A DNA stretch of 64,000 bases from Macrostomum hystrix (GCA_950097015.1 CATNEN010000038.1:17060001-17124000); one strand, 5' to 3'. Positions 7,222 to 17,130 are shown, numbered from the stretch's first letter. Numbers and translations are program-made. The notes: a model not told the origin generated them from the letters alone.

Positions 7222-10000
7222 TAAGAGGGCAGAGGGGAGAGAAGGGGCAGAGGGGAGAGAAGGGGCAGAAGGGAGAGAAGGGGCAGAGGTGAGAGAAGGG
7301 GCAGAGGGGAGAGAAGGGGCCGAGGGGAGACAAGGGGCAGAGGGGAGAGAAGGGGCAGAGGGGAGGAGAGAAGGGTCAGAGGGGAGGAGAGAAGGGGCAG
7401 AGGGGAGGAGAGAAGGAGCAGAGAGGAGAGATGGGTCAGAGGGGAGGAGAGAAGGAGCAGAGAGGAGAGATGGGGCAGAGGGGAGAGAAGTAGCAGAGAG
7501 GAGAGATGGGGCAGAGAGGAGAGAAGGGGCAGAGGGGAGAGAAGGGGCAGAGAGGAGAGAAGGGGCAGAGGGGAGAGAAGGGGCAGAGGGGAGAGAAGGG
7601 TCAGAGGGGAGACAAGGGTCAGAGGGGAGACAAGGGGCAGAGGGGAGAGAAGGGTCAGAGGGGAGACAAGGGGCAGAGGTGAGGAGAGAAGGGTCAGAGG
7701 GGAGGAGAGAAGGGGCAGAGGGGAGAGAAGGGTCAGAGGGGAGGAGAGAAGGGGCAGAGGGGAGGAGAGAAGGGGCAGAGGGGAGAGAAGGGTCAGAGGG
7801 GAGGAGAGAAGGAGCAGAGAGGAGAGATGGGGCAGAGGGGAGAGAAGTAGCAGAGAGGAGAGATGGGGCAGAGAGGAGAGAAGGGTCAGAGGGGAGAGAA
7901 GGGGCAGAGAGGAGAGAAGGGGCAGAGGGGAGAGAAGGGGCAGAGGGGAGAGAAGGGTCAGAGGGGAGACAAGGGTCAGAGGGGAGACAAGGGGCAGAGG
8001 TGAGGAGAGAAGGGTCAGAGGGGAGAGAAGGAGCAGAGAGGAGAGATGGGGCAGAGAGGAGAGAAGGGGCAGAGAGGAGAGAAGAGGCAGAGGGGAGAGA
8101 AGAGGCAGAGGGGAGAGAAGGGGCAGAGAGGAGAGAAAGGGGCAGAGGGGAGAGAAGGGGCAGAAAGGAGAGAAGGGGCAGAGGTGAGAGAAGGGGCAGA
8201 GGGGAGAGAAGGGGCCGAGGGGAGACAAGGGGCAGAGGGGAGAGAAGGGGCAGAGGGGAGGAGAGAAGGGTCAGAGGGGAGGAGAGAAGGGGCAGAGGGG
8301 AGAGATGGGGCAGAGGGGAGAGAAAGGGCAGAGAGGAGAGATGGGGCAGAGGGGAGAGAAGGGTCAGAGGGGAGACAAGGGGCAGAGGTGAGGAGAGGAG
8401 GGTGAGGAGAGAAGGGTCAGAGGGGAGAGAAGGAGCAGAGAGGAGAGATGGGGCAGAGGGGAGAGAAGGGGCAGAGGGGAGAGAAGGGTCAGAGGGGAGA
8501 CAAGGGTCAGAGGGGAGACAAGGGGCAGAGGGGAGAGAAGGGTCAGAGGGGAGACAAGGGGCAGCGGTGAGGAGAGAGGGGTCAGAGGGGAGAGAAGGAG
8601 CAGAGAGGAGAGAAGGGGCAGTGAGGAGAGAAGGGACAGAGGGGAGAGAAGGGTCAGAGGGGAGAGAAGGAGCAGAGAGGAGAGAGGGGGCAGAGAAGAG
8701 AGATGGGGCAGAGGGGAGAGAAGGGTCAGAGGGGAGACAAGGGGCAAAGGTGAGGAGAGGAGGGTGAGGAGAGAAGGGTCAGAGGGGAGAGAAGGAGCAG
8801 AGAGGAGAAATGGGGCAGAGAGGAGAGATGGGGCAGAGGGGAGAGAAAGGTAAGAGGGGAGACAAGGGGCAGAGGTGAGACAAGGGTCAGAGGGGAGACA
8901 AGGGGCAGAGGGGAGAGAAGGGTCAGAGGGGAGACAAGGGGCAGAGGTGAGGAGAGAGGGGTCAGAGGGGAGAGAAGGAGCAGAGAGGAGAGAAGGGGCA
9001 GTGAGGAGAGAAGGGACAGAGGGGAGAGAAGGGTCAGAGGGGAGAGAAGGAGCAGAGAGGAGAGAGGGGGCAGAGAAGAGAGATGGGGCAGAGGGGAGAG
9101 AAGGGTCAGAGGGGAGACAAGGGGCAAAGGTGAGGAGAGGAGGGTGAGGAGAGAAGGGTCAGAGGGGAGAGAAGGAGCAGAGAGGAGAAATGGGGCAGAG
9201 AGGAGAGATGGGGCAGAGGGGAGAGAAAGGTAAGAGGGGAGACAAGGGGCAGAGGTGAGACAAGGGTCAGAGGGGAGACAAGGGGCAGAGGGGAGAGAAG
9301 GGTCAGAGGGGAGACAAGGGGCAGAGGTGAGGAGAGAGGGGTCAGAGGGGAGAGAAGGAGCAGAGAGGAGAGATGGGGCAGTGAGGAGAGAAGGGACAGA
9401 GGGGAGAGAAGGGTCAGAGGGGAGAGAAGGAGCAGAGAGGAGAGAGGGGGCAGAGAAGAGAGATGGGGCAGAGGGGAGAGAAGGGTCAGAGGGGAGACAA
9501 GGGGCAGAGGTGAGGAGAGGAGGGTGAGGAGAGAAGGGTCAGAGGGGAGAGAAGGAGCAGAGAGGAGAAATGGGGCAGAGAGGAGAGATGGGGCAGAGGG
9601 GAGAGAAAGGTAAGAGGGGAGACAAGGGGCAGAGGTGAGGAGAGGAGGGTGAGGAGAGAAGGGTCAGAGGGGAGAGAAGGAGCAGAGAGGAGAGATGGGG
9701 CAGAGAGGAGAGATGGGGCAGAGGGGAGAGAAGGGTCAGAGGGGAGACAAGGGGCAGAGGTGAGGAGAGGAGGGTGAGGAGAGAAGGGTCAGAGGGGAGA
9801 GAAGGGGCAGAGGTGAGGAGAGGAGGGTGAGGAGAGAAGGGTCAGAGGGGACAGAAGGAGCAGAGAGGAGAGATGGGGCAGTGAGGAGAGAAGGGGCAGA
9901 GGGGAGAGAAGGGTCAGAGGGCAGACAAGGGGCAGAGGTGAGGAGAGGAGGGTGAGGAGAGAAGGGGCAGAGGGGAGAGAAGGGTGAGAGGGGCGAAGGG
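7222..10000. repeat. 2.8-kb polypurine minisatellite (AGGGGAGAGAAGGGGCAG type)
   Basis: Units of about 9-20 bp built from GGGGAGA, GAAGG and GGCAGA cover the region; the plus strand is almost pure G/A with sparse C and T. From about 8390 onward the array is organised in a near-identical block of about 380 bp (for example 8773-9150 versus 9153-9530), recognisable by the GGTGAGGAGAGGAGGGTGAG junction. The apparent 492-aa and 335-aa frames on the two strands are compositional artefacts. The sense strand of the neighbouring minus-strand gene is polypyrimidine here. Confidence 0.95.
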
Positions 10001-10026
10001 GCAGTTGAGAGACAGCACAGTCAGAC

Positions 10027-10280
10027 CTGATCCTGTGCGGCAGGAAGTTTTCTCTGTCCAGATAGTTGTTGAACTGTGCCAGCAGGGGATGGAACTGCCT
10101 GGCCCTGCGACTGCTCCAACGGTATTTTTAAACTGTTTTTTAAACAGAAGAACTGTTTTTTAATTGTACTTCTAGCTGTTACCTCTCGCCTATAAATCCA
10201 TCAGTAACAGAGACGAAGATTGTCTGTAGCAAAATGAACAGCAGCAGCAGCAGCAGCAGCGGTGGCAATCGCGATCTCAT
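10027..10280 (-). CDS. Prohormone B: signal peptide plus NPY/NPF-like segment (3' end unresolved)
   Basis: Exon 1 (10280-10183) starts at ATG 10280 and encodes a strong signal peptide (MRSRLPP, a run of seven Leu, FILLQ). It ends GAGAG|GTAACA in phase 2. After a 72-bp intron, exon 2 (10110-10027) encodes RRARQFHPLLAQ, FNNYLDREN and FLPHRI, then stops inside an Arg/Ser codon (ATC AG|GTCTGA). The segment LLAxxxxYxxxxxFLxxRI(R) is shared with the exon at 11906-12043 at identical spacing, and both end in the same codon and phase. In NPY/NPF genes an intron in the penultimate Arg codon of R-x-R-F/Y-amide is a known hallmark; that, the secretory leader and the LAxxNxY pattern are why I place it there. 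Spacing from the Tyr to R-x-R is longer than in classical NPF. The last exon was not found; the intron would run into the polypurine array. Confidence 0.55.
10183..10280 (-). CDS. Prohormone B exon 1 (signal peptide)
   Basis: This 98-base coding exon holds 32 codons plus two bases. The Leu run is encoded by a CTG repeat, read as CAG on the plus strand. The unspliced reading would hit TAA immediately after the GAG AGG codons, so translation depends on the GTAACA donor or ends there as a 33-aa peptide. No clear TATA box was seen upstream. Confidence 0.55.
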
Positions 10281-10467
10281 TTTACATAATTAAATTTCTT
10301 TGCAAATCGAAATAGATTACTTTTTCAATGCTTGCCTTTAGTAGTGAAACGAGATAGTTACGGAGGATTTTTTAGATTATTATTCTTAAATTTTTTGTTT
10401 AAAATAATTAAAACAAGACCGCACTGTGCTACTCTTTCAGTAGGATGAACGGCAAGGGATGTCGTTT

Positions 10468-10507
10468 TTTATTTGTTGCACAATTTTATTCCTAAAGTAG
10501 ATTTATT
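10468..10507 (-). promoter_or_regulatory. Cluster of three AATAAA polyadenylation signals for prohormone A
   Basis: The minus strand carries AATAAA at 10507-10502, 10490-10485 and 10473-10468, about 210-250 bases downstream of the candidate terminal exon of prohormone A and upstream of the start of prohormone B. This fits the end of one transcript before the next gene. Confidence 0.5.
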
Positions 10508-10715
10508 CAAAGAAATACGAATTAAGAAACATAATCGTATTTTGCTTATATAAAGGTTGTTGACATTCTTTTTTAAGACGATAGTAAAATCTGTGTAGTT
10601 AGTTGCTGCAATTCTAATTTTTTCTGTCCTCGAGGCTTCCATGGAACGACCGCTCGCGATGAAATCCCAGTTTGGAAGGCCTAGCCCATACTGAAAGAAT
10701 TGTAAAATGAAATTG
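10508..10715 (-). CDS. Candidate terminal exon of prohormone A
   Basis: The acceptor ACAATTCTTTCAG (10727-10716) has a good pyrimidine tract. Joined to the phase-2 donor at 11906, the frame reads Arg-Met-Gly-stop, which would end the precursor in R-I-R-M-G: an amidation-type glycine right at the C-terminus. A second AG ten bases later would instead add RPSKLGFHRER and about 12 more residues before TAG. A third frame, not in phase, gives a peptide-like GLGLPNWDF. I cannot decide between these. The position just upstream of three AATAAA signals supports a terminal exon. Confidence 0.35.
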
Positions 10716-10739
10716 AGGCATATATCCATTCTATTCACT

Positions 10740-11890
10740 CTATTACATCATCCATCGGAATGGACTAGCAATCCATTCTATTCTTTGATCCATGGGAATA
10801 GACTAGCAATCCATTATATTCTTTGATCCATGGGAATAGACTAGCAATCCATTCTATTCTTTGATCCATGGGAATAGACTAGCAATCCATTCTATTCTTT
10901 GATCCATGGTAATAGTCTAGCAATCCAATATATTCTTTGATCCATGGGAATAGACTAGCAATCCATTCTATTCTTTGATCTATGAGAATAGTCTAGCAAT
11001 CCAATATATTCTTTGATCCATGGGAATAGTCTAGCAATCCATTATATTCTTTGATCCATGGGAATAGACTAGCAATCCATTATATTCTTTGATCCATGGG
11101 AATAGTCTAGCAATCCATTATATTCTTTGATCCATGGGAATAGACTAGCAATCCATTCTATTCTTTGATCTATGAGAATAGTCTAGCAATCCATTATATT
11201 CTTTGATCCATGGGAATAGTCTAGCAATCCATTGTATTCTTTGATCCATGGGAATAGTCTAGCAATCCAATATATTCTTTGATCCATGGGAATAGTCTAG
11301 CAATCCATTATATTCTTTGATCCATGGGAATAGACTAGCAATCCATTATATTCTTTGATCCATGGGAATAGACTAGCAATCCATTCTATTCTTTGATCTA
11401 TGAGAATAGTCTAGCAATCCATTATATTCTTTGATCCATGGGAATAGTCTAGCAATCCATTGTATTCTTTGATCCATGGGAATAGTCTAGCAATCCAATA
11501 TATTCTTTGATCCATGGGAATAGTCTAGCAATCCATTATATTCTTTGATCCATGGGAATAGACTAGCAATCCATTATATTCTTTGATCCATGGGAATAGA
11601 CTAGCAATCCATTATATTCTTTGATCCATGGGAATAGTCTAGCAATCCATTATATTCTTTGATCCATGGGAATAGTCTAGCAATCCATTATATTCTTTGA
11701 TCCATGGGAATAGTCTAGCAATCCATTATATTCTTTGATCCATGGGAATAGTCTAGCAATCCATTATATTCTTTGATCCATGGGAATAGTCTAGCAATCC
11801 ATTATATTCTTTGATCCATGGGAATAGACTAGCAATCCATTATATTCTTTGATCCATGGGAATAGTCTAGCAATCCATTATTTCTTTAAT
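10740..11890. repeat. Minisatellite, 38-bp unit with GACTAGCAATCCATT, about 30 copies
   Basis: Units share CTTTGATCCATGGGAATAG; variants differ mainly at TAGACTAG versus TAGTCTAG and ATTCTATTC versus ATTATATTC. The array lies in the predicted second intron of prohormone A and is related to the array on the other side of exon 11906-12043. Confidence 0.95.
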
Positions 11891-11905
11891 CCCCGACTAT
11901 CTCAC

Positions 11906-12043
11906 CGAATCCGCTGGGTGAGGAAGTCGTTCTTGGCCTTATAATCGGCTAGTCGCGCCAGCAGCCTAGCAGCGTCAAAGGATCCAGCGCTGGTCCGTTT
12001 GCGCAGCAGCAAGTTGCGCACGAAATCGTTGTAATCGTAGCTC
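11906..12043 (-). CDS. Prohormone A exon with dibasic site and R-I-R end
   Basis: The exon is 138 bases: one base, 45 codons and two bases. It is flanked on both sides by members of the same 38-bp minisatellite family, yet is free of repeat sequence itself and GC-richer than its surroundings, as a selected exon would be. The open frame continues 5' of the acceptor into intron without homology. Confidence 0.65.
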
Positions 12044-15000
12044 CTGGCAATGTTGGTGAGGAAATTAGAGAAATATAAAATCTTTGGTTTAACAGTAGAA
12101 AGACCACTTTGGCTGGTAATTAAAATAGACAAATTTAGAAAATGAAAATCTAGAACACGTACACGCTAAAACTTTTCGCTTTTTTCGATGAAAGGTATTT
12201 ACAGAATTACTAATCATCGGCGTCGTCAAGATATTCAACTATTCTCGATGCTGACGTCGGAAAGCTTTGATATTTTGCTCATCGTAAAAGGCAGAAAATT
12301 TAGATCCTGAGGAATAGACTAGCAATCCATTCGATTTCTTCATCAATGCTGATAGACTAGCAATCCATTCTATTCCTTTATCAATGCTGATAGACTAGCA
12401 ATCCATTAAATTTCTTCATCAATGCTGATAGACTAGCAATCCATTAAATTCCTTCATCAATGCTGATAGACTAGCAATCCATTAAATTCCTTCATCAATG
12501 CTGATAGACTAGCAATCCATTCTATTCCTTTATCAATGCTGATAGACTAGCAATCCATTAAATTCCTTCATCAATGCTGATAGACTAGCAATCCATTAAA
12601 TTCCTCTATCAATGTTAATAGACTACCAATCCATTCTATTCCTCTATCAATGCTAATAGACTACCAATCCATTCTATTCCTCTATCAATGCTAATAGACT
12701 AGCAATCCATTCTATTCCTCTATCAATGCTAATAGACTACCAATCCATTCTATTCCTCTATCAATGCTAATAGACTACCAATCCATTCTATTCCTCTATC
12801 AATGCTAATAGACTACCAATCCATTCTATTCCTCTATCAATGCTAATAGACTAGCAATCCATTCTATTCCTCTATCAATGCTAATAGACTAGCAATCCAT
12901 ATCCTATTCTGTCACGAAACTGTCTGCAACTTTTGTCTTTCCATAGTGCCATATTGTCCACAGACTGATGAGCTGTACACAGCCTTTGGAAGCGCCGCGC
13001 ACTATTGCGCTGCCCAAGAAGAGAAAATCTAGCCAAATTTCGAACCCATTTGAAGTCCAGGAGATTGCAGTTGTCAAAGTTGAAGTAACGGATGTCGGCA
13101 GGATGTTCTGGGTGGCAAACACAGCCGGTTCTGCAGCCAGCTGGGTGTCTGGTTTGACAGCCGACCAGTCAATGTCAACGGCTGAATCTTTTTTCCTTCA
13201 GATTTCAAAGTCGACAGGAAGTTGCTTGGATGGGCAAACACGCTGATCCGGGTGTGGGGGGCAATTTCAGCGTCTTTTGCTCACGGAGTTGAGCTTCAGG
13301 TGAGAACAAGCGGTAACTCAGTGAGCTATGTTGATTTAGTTTCTAGAAGAATAGGCTCATGCGTGTCAACAAGACAATCCTCATATTCGAAACTCTGTGG
13401 AAAGAACCGATTGCATTTTCAGTTGTCGAAAGACCCGATTGCATTTTCAGTTGTCGAAAGACCCGATTACATTTTCAGTTGTCGAAAGACCCGATTGCAT
13501 TTTCAGTTGTCAAAAGACTCGATGGGATTGCCAGTTGAAAGACTCGACGGGATTATCAGTTGTCGAAAGACTCGATGTTATTTTAAGCTGTCGAAAGACT
13601 CGATAAAAATGTAAGTTGTCGAAAATTTTGACTGGATTGTCAGTTGTCGAAAGACTCGATGGGATTGTCAGTTGTCGAAAGACTCGATAACAATGTCAGT
13701 TGTCGAAAGACTCGATGGGATTTTCAGCTGTCGAAAGTCTTGATGGGATTGTAAGTTGTCGAAACACTCGATGGGATTGCCAGGTGTCGAAAGACTCGAT
13801 AATAATGTCAGTTGTCGAAGGACTGGATGGGATTGGCAGTTGTCGAAAGACTCGATGGGATTGTCAGTTGTCGAAAGACTCGGTAATAATGTCAGTTGTC
13901 GAAAGACTAGATAAGAATGTCAGTTGTCGAAAGACTCGATGAGATTGCCAGTGGTTGAAAGACTCGATGAGATCATAAGATGTCGAAAGACTCAATTGCG
14001 TTTTCAGTTGTCGAAAAACTCGATTGCATTTTCAGTTGTCGAAAAACTCGATGGGATTATCAGTTTTCGAAAAACTCGATGGGATTATCAGTTGTCGAAA
14101 AACTCGATGGGATTATCAGTTGTCGAAAAGCTCGATGGGATTGCCAGTTGTTGAAAAACTCGATGGGATTGCCAGTTGTTGAAAAACTCGATGGGATTGC
14201 CAGTTGTTGAAAAACTCGATGGGATTGCCAGTTGTTGAAAAACTCGATGGGATTGCCAGTTGTTGAAAAACTCGATGGGATTGCCAGTTGTTGAAAAACT
14301 CGATGGGATTGCCAGTTGTTGAAAAACTCGATGGGATTTTAAGCTGTCAAAAGACTCGATAAAAATGTAAGTTGTCGAAAATTTTGATTGGATTGTCAGT
14401 TGTCGAAAGACTCGATTGTGGATTGCTATAGCTGTCGAGAGACAGATCGGATTGTAGGTTGTGTTGTCGAAAGACGGAAGGTATTTATCCAGTTGTTTAG
14501 TGACTATTCATTTGTCTGAACTGCCCCAAATGTCGAAAGACCCGAGGGTGCTTCTAATTGTCGATACTTCGAATGTAACAAAGACTATATACGAATGTAC
14601 AATCGAGTACAGTCATACTTGACCACTCTGAATCTTTGCTTAAATGGTTTGCCAATTCGGCGTTAACAATAGAGGGTATTTAAAATACTCACATCGATTT
14701 TTTTCTCATGTATCTCCGAAAAAATTCAACCAATCGCCATGAAAATGCAGAACAAAGACTAAAATCTCCCGTACAACTACGAAGAAACAACTTCCAGAAT
14801 CACAGAACATCGACATCGTCCAGATATTCGTCGGTTATTGTCGGGGTTGCTGGCGAAAACCACCAGAGTAGGCTCAACTTTTCTGTTCTCATAATTTCAT
14901 AATGTAATGAAATCGGCTACTATTGTTGATAGTAGCTAGTATAGTAGAGAAGGCTTGGGGGCTTGTCGTGCAAGTTACGCCCTTGAGGGCCAACCTCTAA

Positions 15001-15596
15001 GGCACAGTAAGAGTGTACACTGCCTGACGATGAGAAAGTCAGGGCAGGTGTACACACCTGAGTGCGTGTGTGCTCAGGAGTCAGCGAAATGGGCAGAATT
15101 GCCTCCTCGCTGGCTGCGGGTTTAGTGTCACCAAATGATGTGCCATTACCTGCAGCCCTCCTGCAATTTTTATAATTGTTATTACCGGGCAATGTTTGGT
15201 AACTTTTTCACCGGATCTTCGATAAGAATCGCTGAAATATCTCGACGATGCTGATGTCGGGGCAGCTTTGAAAGTGAATTCATCGTAAAGGACGGAAAAT
15301 TTTGATCCATTCGTTGGGATTTCACGAAAATCGGTCATTCTGTTTGGGAGCGATCGTCGGCATTGGGTATTTGAAATGCTCCGTGGTCTTTCCCAGGCTA
15401 ATTACTAGCAAAAAACTGCAATATAATAAATACAGTGTGCTCACAATCTCGGATCGATCTCATCATTCGCCTGCAGGCTGTCCGTATAGCCAGCTCCGGA
15501 CTCCGACATCGGGTGGGCCGACGGAGCGGCTGCGGTGCTGCAGGCCAGTGCAAACAGGCAGAAGCCAAAGATCGCTAGTCTCGAAGACATGTCCAA
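11906..15596 (-). CDS. Prohormone A: NPY/NPF-like neuropeptide precursor
   Basis: A TATA box (15787-15781) and a short non-coding exon ending CTAG|GTAAGT (15679) are followed by an intron to TTTTACAG and exon 2, whose ATG at 15590 begins a classical signal peptide (RLAIFGFCLFALACSTAAA). Exon 2 ends AGATT|GTGAGC in phase 2 at 15445. The next exon (12043-11906) has an excellent acceptor (TTTCCTCACCAACATTGCCAG) and rejoins in phase, completing Leu. It encodes SYDYNDFVRNLLLRKR (a dibasic cleavage site), then SAGSFDAARLLARLADY, KAKNDFLTQRI, and stops in an Arg codon (ATT CG|GTGAGA). LARLADY...FLTQRIR parallels the LAR...RQR register of NPY and the LLAQFNNY...FLPHRIR of prohormone B. The phase-2 intron inside R-x-R is the NPY/NPF gene hallmark. 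A terminal exon near 10715 would finish the peptide. This is likely a secreted signalling peptide; the receptor class is inferred only. Confidence 0.6.
12044..12307. repeat. Intron segment with a dispersed repeat (antisense copy)
   Basis: The block 12170-12305 (CGGCGTCGTCAAGATATTCA, then GATGCTGACGTCGG, then CATCGTAAA and GAAAATTTAGATC) matches parts of 15190-15310 in the same orientation and the reverse complement of 30880-30960. It appears to be part of an interspersed element of unknown class. Confidence 0.45.
12308..12905. repeat. Minisatellite, 38-bp unit, related to the 10740-11890 array, about 15 copies
   Basis: The unit is GACTAGCAATCCATTCTATT followed by CCT, then TATCAATGCTAATA. 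Half of the unit (AATAGACTAGCAATCCATTC) is identical to the array across the exon at 11906-12043, while the other half is different. A GACTACCAATCC subtype is clustered in the right half. Confidence 0.95.
12906..13390 (+). other. Coding-like stretch of unknown nature inside the prohormone A intron
   Basis: The plus strand has an open frame 12968-13246 containing a basic PKKRKSS motif, and a second frame around 13203-13300 bounded by TTTTTTCCTTCAG and CTTCAG|GTGAGA that looks like an internal exon (FKVDRKLLGWANTLIR). I do not recognise either. It could be a gene nested in the intron, or a retroposed fragment. Confidence 0.3.
13393..14440. repeat. Minisatellite, 28-bp unit with GTTGTCGAAAGACTCGAT, about 36 copies
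   Basis: Units vary in the last third (GGGATTGTCA, AACAATGTCA, TGCATTTTCA). The variant GTTGTTGAAAAACTCGAT forms a homogeneous run of eight near 14140-14330, and degenerate units trail off to about 14580. Confidence 0.93.
14600..14905. other. Intron sequence with a diverged dispersed repeat
   Basis: At 14690-14870 the blocks TCGCCATGAAAATGC, GACATCGTCCAGATATTC and GTCGGGGTTGC recall the dispersed repeat at 15190-15310 in inverted order. No coding signal was seen. Confidence 0.3.
14938..15183 (+). mobile_element. tRNA-derived SINE, copy 2 (5'-truncated)
   Basis: It starts within the body (AGAGAAGGCTTGGGGGCTTG) and continues collinearly with the full copy at 48636-48975 through GTACACACCTG, GCTCAGGAGTCAGCGAAATG and CAGCCCTCCTGCAATT to an A/T-rich ATT-type tail. 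The tRNA head is missing. It lies in the intron of prohormone A, antisense to the gene. Confidence 0.8.
15184..15440. repeat. Dispersed repeat, element class unknown
   Basis: The blocks GATAAGAATCGCTGAAATAT, CTCGACGATGCTGATGTCGG, TTCATCGTAAAGGACGGAAA and TTTCACGAAAATCGGTCATT occur in reverse complement at 30800-30960 and in part at 12170-12305. It directly follows the SINE tail at 15183, as at 30740-30960, where it follows a tRNA-like head. Confidence 0.5.
15445..15590 (-). CDS. Prohormone A signal-peptide exon
   Basis: There are 48 codons plus two bases of coding sequence. The exon itself begins at 15596 after TTTTACAG, leaving a 6-base leader TTGGAC before the ATG. After the signal peptide come an Ala/Pro/Ser-rich spacer and an acidic QANDEIDPR stretch. 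Read through the donor, it would stop immediately (TTG TGA). Confidence 0.65.
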
Positions 15597-15678
15597 CTGT
15601 AAAACGTGGATCGCTGAGAAGATGATGAGAACATACGAGAGGGTACAATAAACTCATTCCATTAACTTACCAACTTAC

Positions 15679-15787
15679 CTAGTTGTGAGTATTTTTTGCA
15701 AAAAGGGGTGATGCTTGTGGCGTGTTGTTTAGTCGATCAAGGCAGGCAAGCGGTAGTGCTTTTTTGAGACTGTTCTCAGCTTTTATA
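15679..15787 (-). promoter_or_regulatory. TATA box and non-coding first exon of prohormone A
   Basis: GTATAAAAGC on the minus strand (TATAAAA at 15787-15781) lies about 25-30 bases before a plausible start near 15755. The following 75-80 bases end ACTAG|GTAAGTTGG (donor after 15679). The acceptor TTTTACAG (15604-15597) closes an 82-bp intron in the 5' UTR. Confidence 0.5.
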
Positions 15788-15789
15788 CA

Positions 15790-16250
15790 GTTATAAAAAA
15801 ATGATGACCCGCTTCGATGCTCGCTCAAGCTCATTTGATGGCGTCTGTTTTCACGGTGACTCACTCTGCATTGGCTGATTGACTGAAACAGCCGCCACTG
15901 GAGCCACATTATCCCCCATGACAGCCAATCTACGAGGCAGTTAACTCAATAAAGTAGCAGTTATTAGTGCTTCTTTTCATCAACTCGATTGCTGAGAAAC
16001 TGCTGAGAAATTGTTGAGATTTCTGAAATTCCCGTGAGAGAGAGATCATTGTAGCTTCGAAATGAGAACACATCACTCTTCTTCGGCGCTTGAATATAAG
16101 AGAAAATTAAATTGACATCTTCAAGCCTTATAAGGCTATAAACAGCTGAGGACACGTTTCCGATTTCGAAGGAAATCTTCAAGGAAATTAAACTAGCCGT
16201 GGTTTTGTTAGATTTTACCTGTTTTTTACAATGATCTATTTAACATTGCT
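15790..16250. other. Upstream region of prohormone A, nothing recognised
   Basis: No arrays or exons were recognised. A TCAATTTAAT-rich stretch on the minus strand and several short open frames have no domain character. Confidence 0.3.
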
Positions 16251-16255
16251 CGGTA

Positions 16256-16545
16256 ATAACAATTATAAAAATTGCAGGACGGCTGCGGGCAATGGCACAT
16301 CATTTGGTGACACTAGACCCGCAGCCAGCGAGGAGGCAATTCTGCCCATTTCGCTGACTCCTGAGCACACACGCACACAGATACTGTACGCAGGCACACG
16401 CTCACACAGGTGTGTACATCTGCCCTGACTTTCTCATCGTCAGGCAGTGTACACTCTCACTGTGCCTTGGAGGTTGGCCCTCAGGGCGTAACTTGCACGA
16501 CAAGCCCCCAAGCCTTCTCTCCGCGGCTGCGCCCCCAAAAAATAT
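16256..16545 (-). mobile_element. tRNA-derived SINE, copy 3 (5'-truncated)
   Basis: This is the reverse complement of the SINE body: it starts near 16545 with GGGGGCGCAGCCGCGGAGAG and ends at 16262 with CCTGCAATTTTTATAATTG. It retains the GTACAGTATCTGTGTGCGTG block and is the best match to the full-length copy over the body. The head is absent. Confidence 0.8.
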
Positions 16546-16930
16546 GGCCTCGCCACTTTTTGCAATTCATCTTGAAATTAGAAAGTAGCAAAACAATCGT
16601 GATGTCATGACTGAACAGACTAGGTAACCATATTCAAGACACACCTTTCACCATTCCATGTTAACTGGCTCTACACAGTATCGACAAGATCTTAAAAAAT
16701 AAATTAAACTGATACACTTTTCGATATTCGAATCGGGAATCTGTTCTCAAGCTTTTGTTAATGTGTTTACTCTAGTTTCAGTCTTGGATAAAATGCTGTT
16801 AATTCATGCGCCTTCATGACACAGCAGAAGTGGAATTATAGAAAGAAGGTAAATAGGAAAAACTTATTCGGCAACAAAATGGAAATAGGCTACAGACTCG
16901 CAAAGATGATTAAAAAGAGAAAGGGACATG
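16546..16930. other. Non-coding, nothing recognised
   Basis: This is ordinary AT-rich DNA between the SINE and the hexanucleotide array. Confidence 0.3.
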
Positions 16931-16934
16931 GATA

Positions 16935-17130
16935 GAGGAACAGAGATAGAGACAGAGACAGGGACAGGGACAGAGACAGGGACAGGGACAGGGACAGAGA
17001 CTGGGACAGGGACAGGGACAGGGACAGAGACAGGGACAGGAACAGAGATAGGGACAGAGACAGGGACAGGGACAGAGACAGGGACAGGGACAGGGACAGA
17101 GACAGGGACAGGGACAGGGACAGGGACAGA

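Noticed and set aside
7289-8767. 492-aa Glu/Gly/Arg-rich frame
   Set aside because: It is a polypurine tract with no stop codons for compositional reasons. The opposite strand is open as well.
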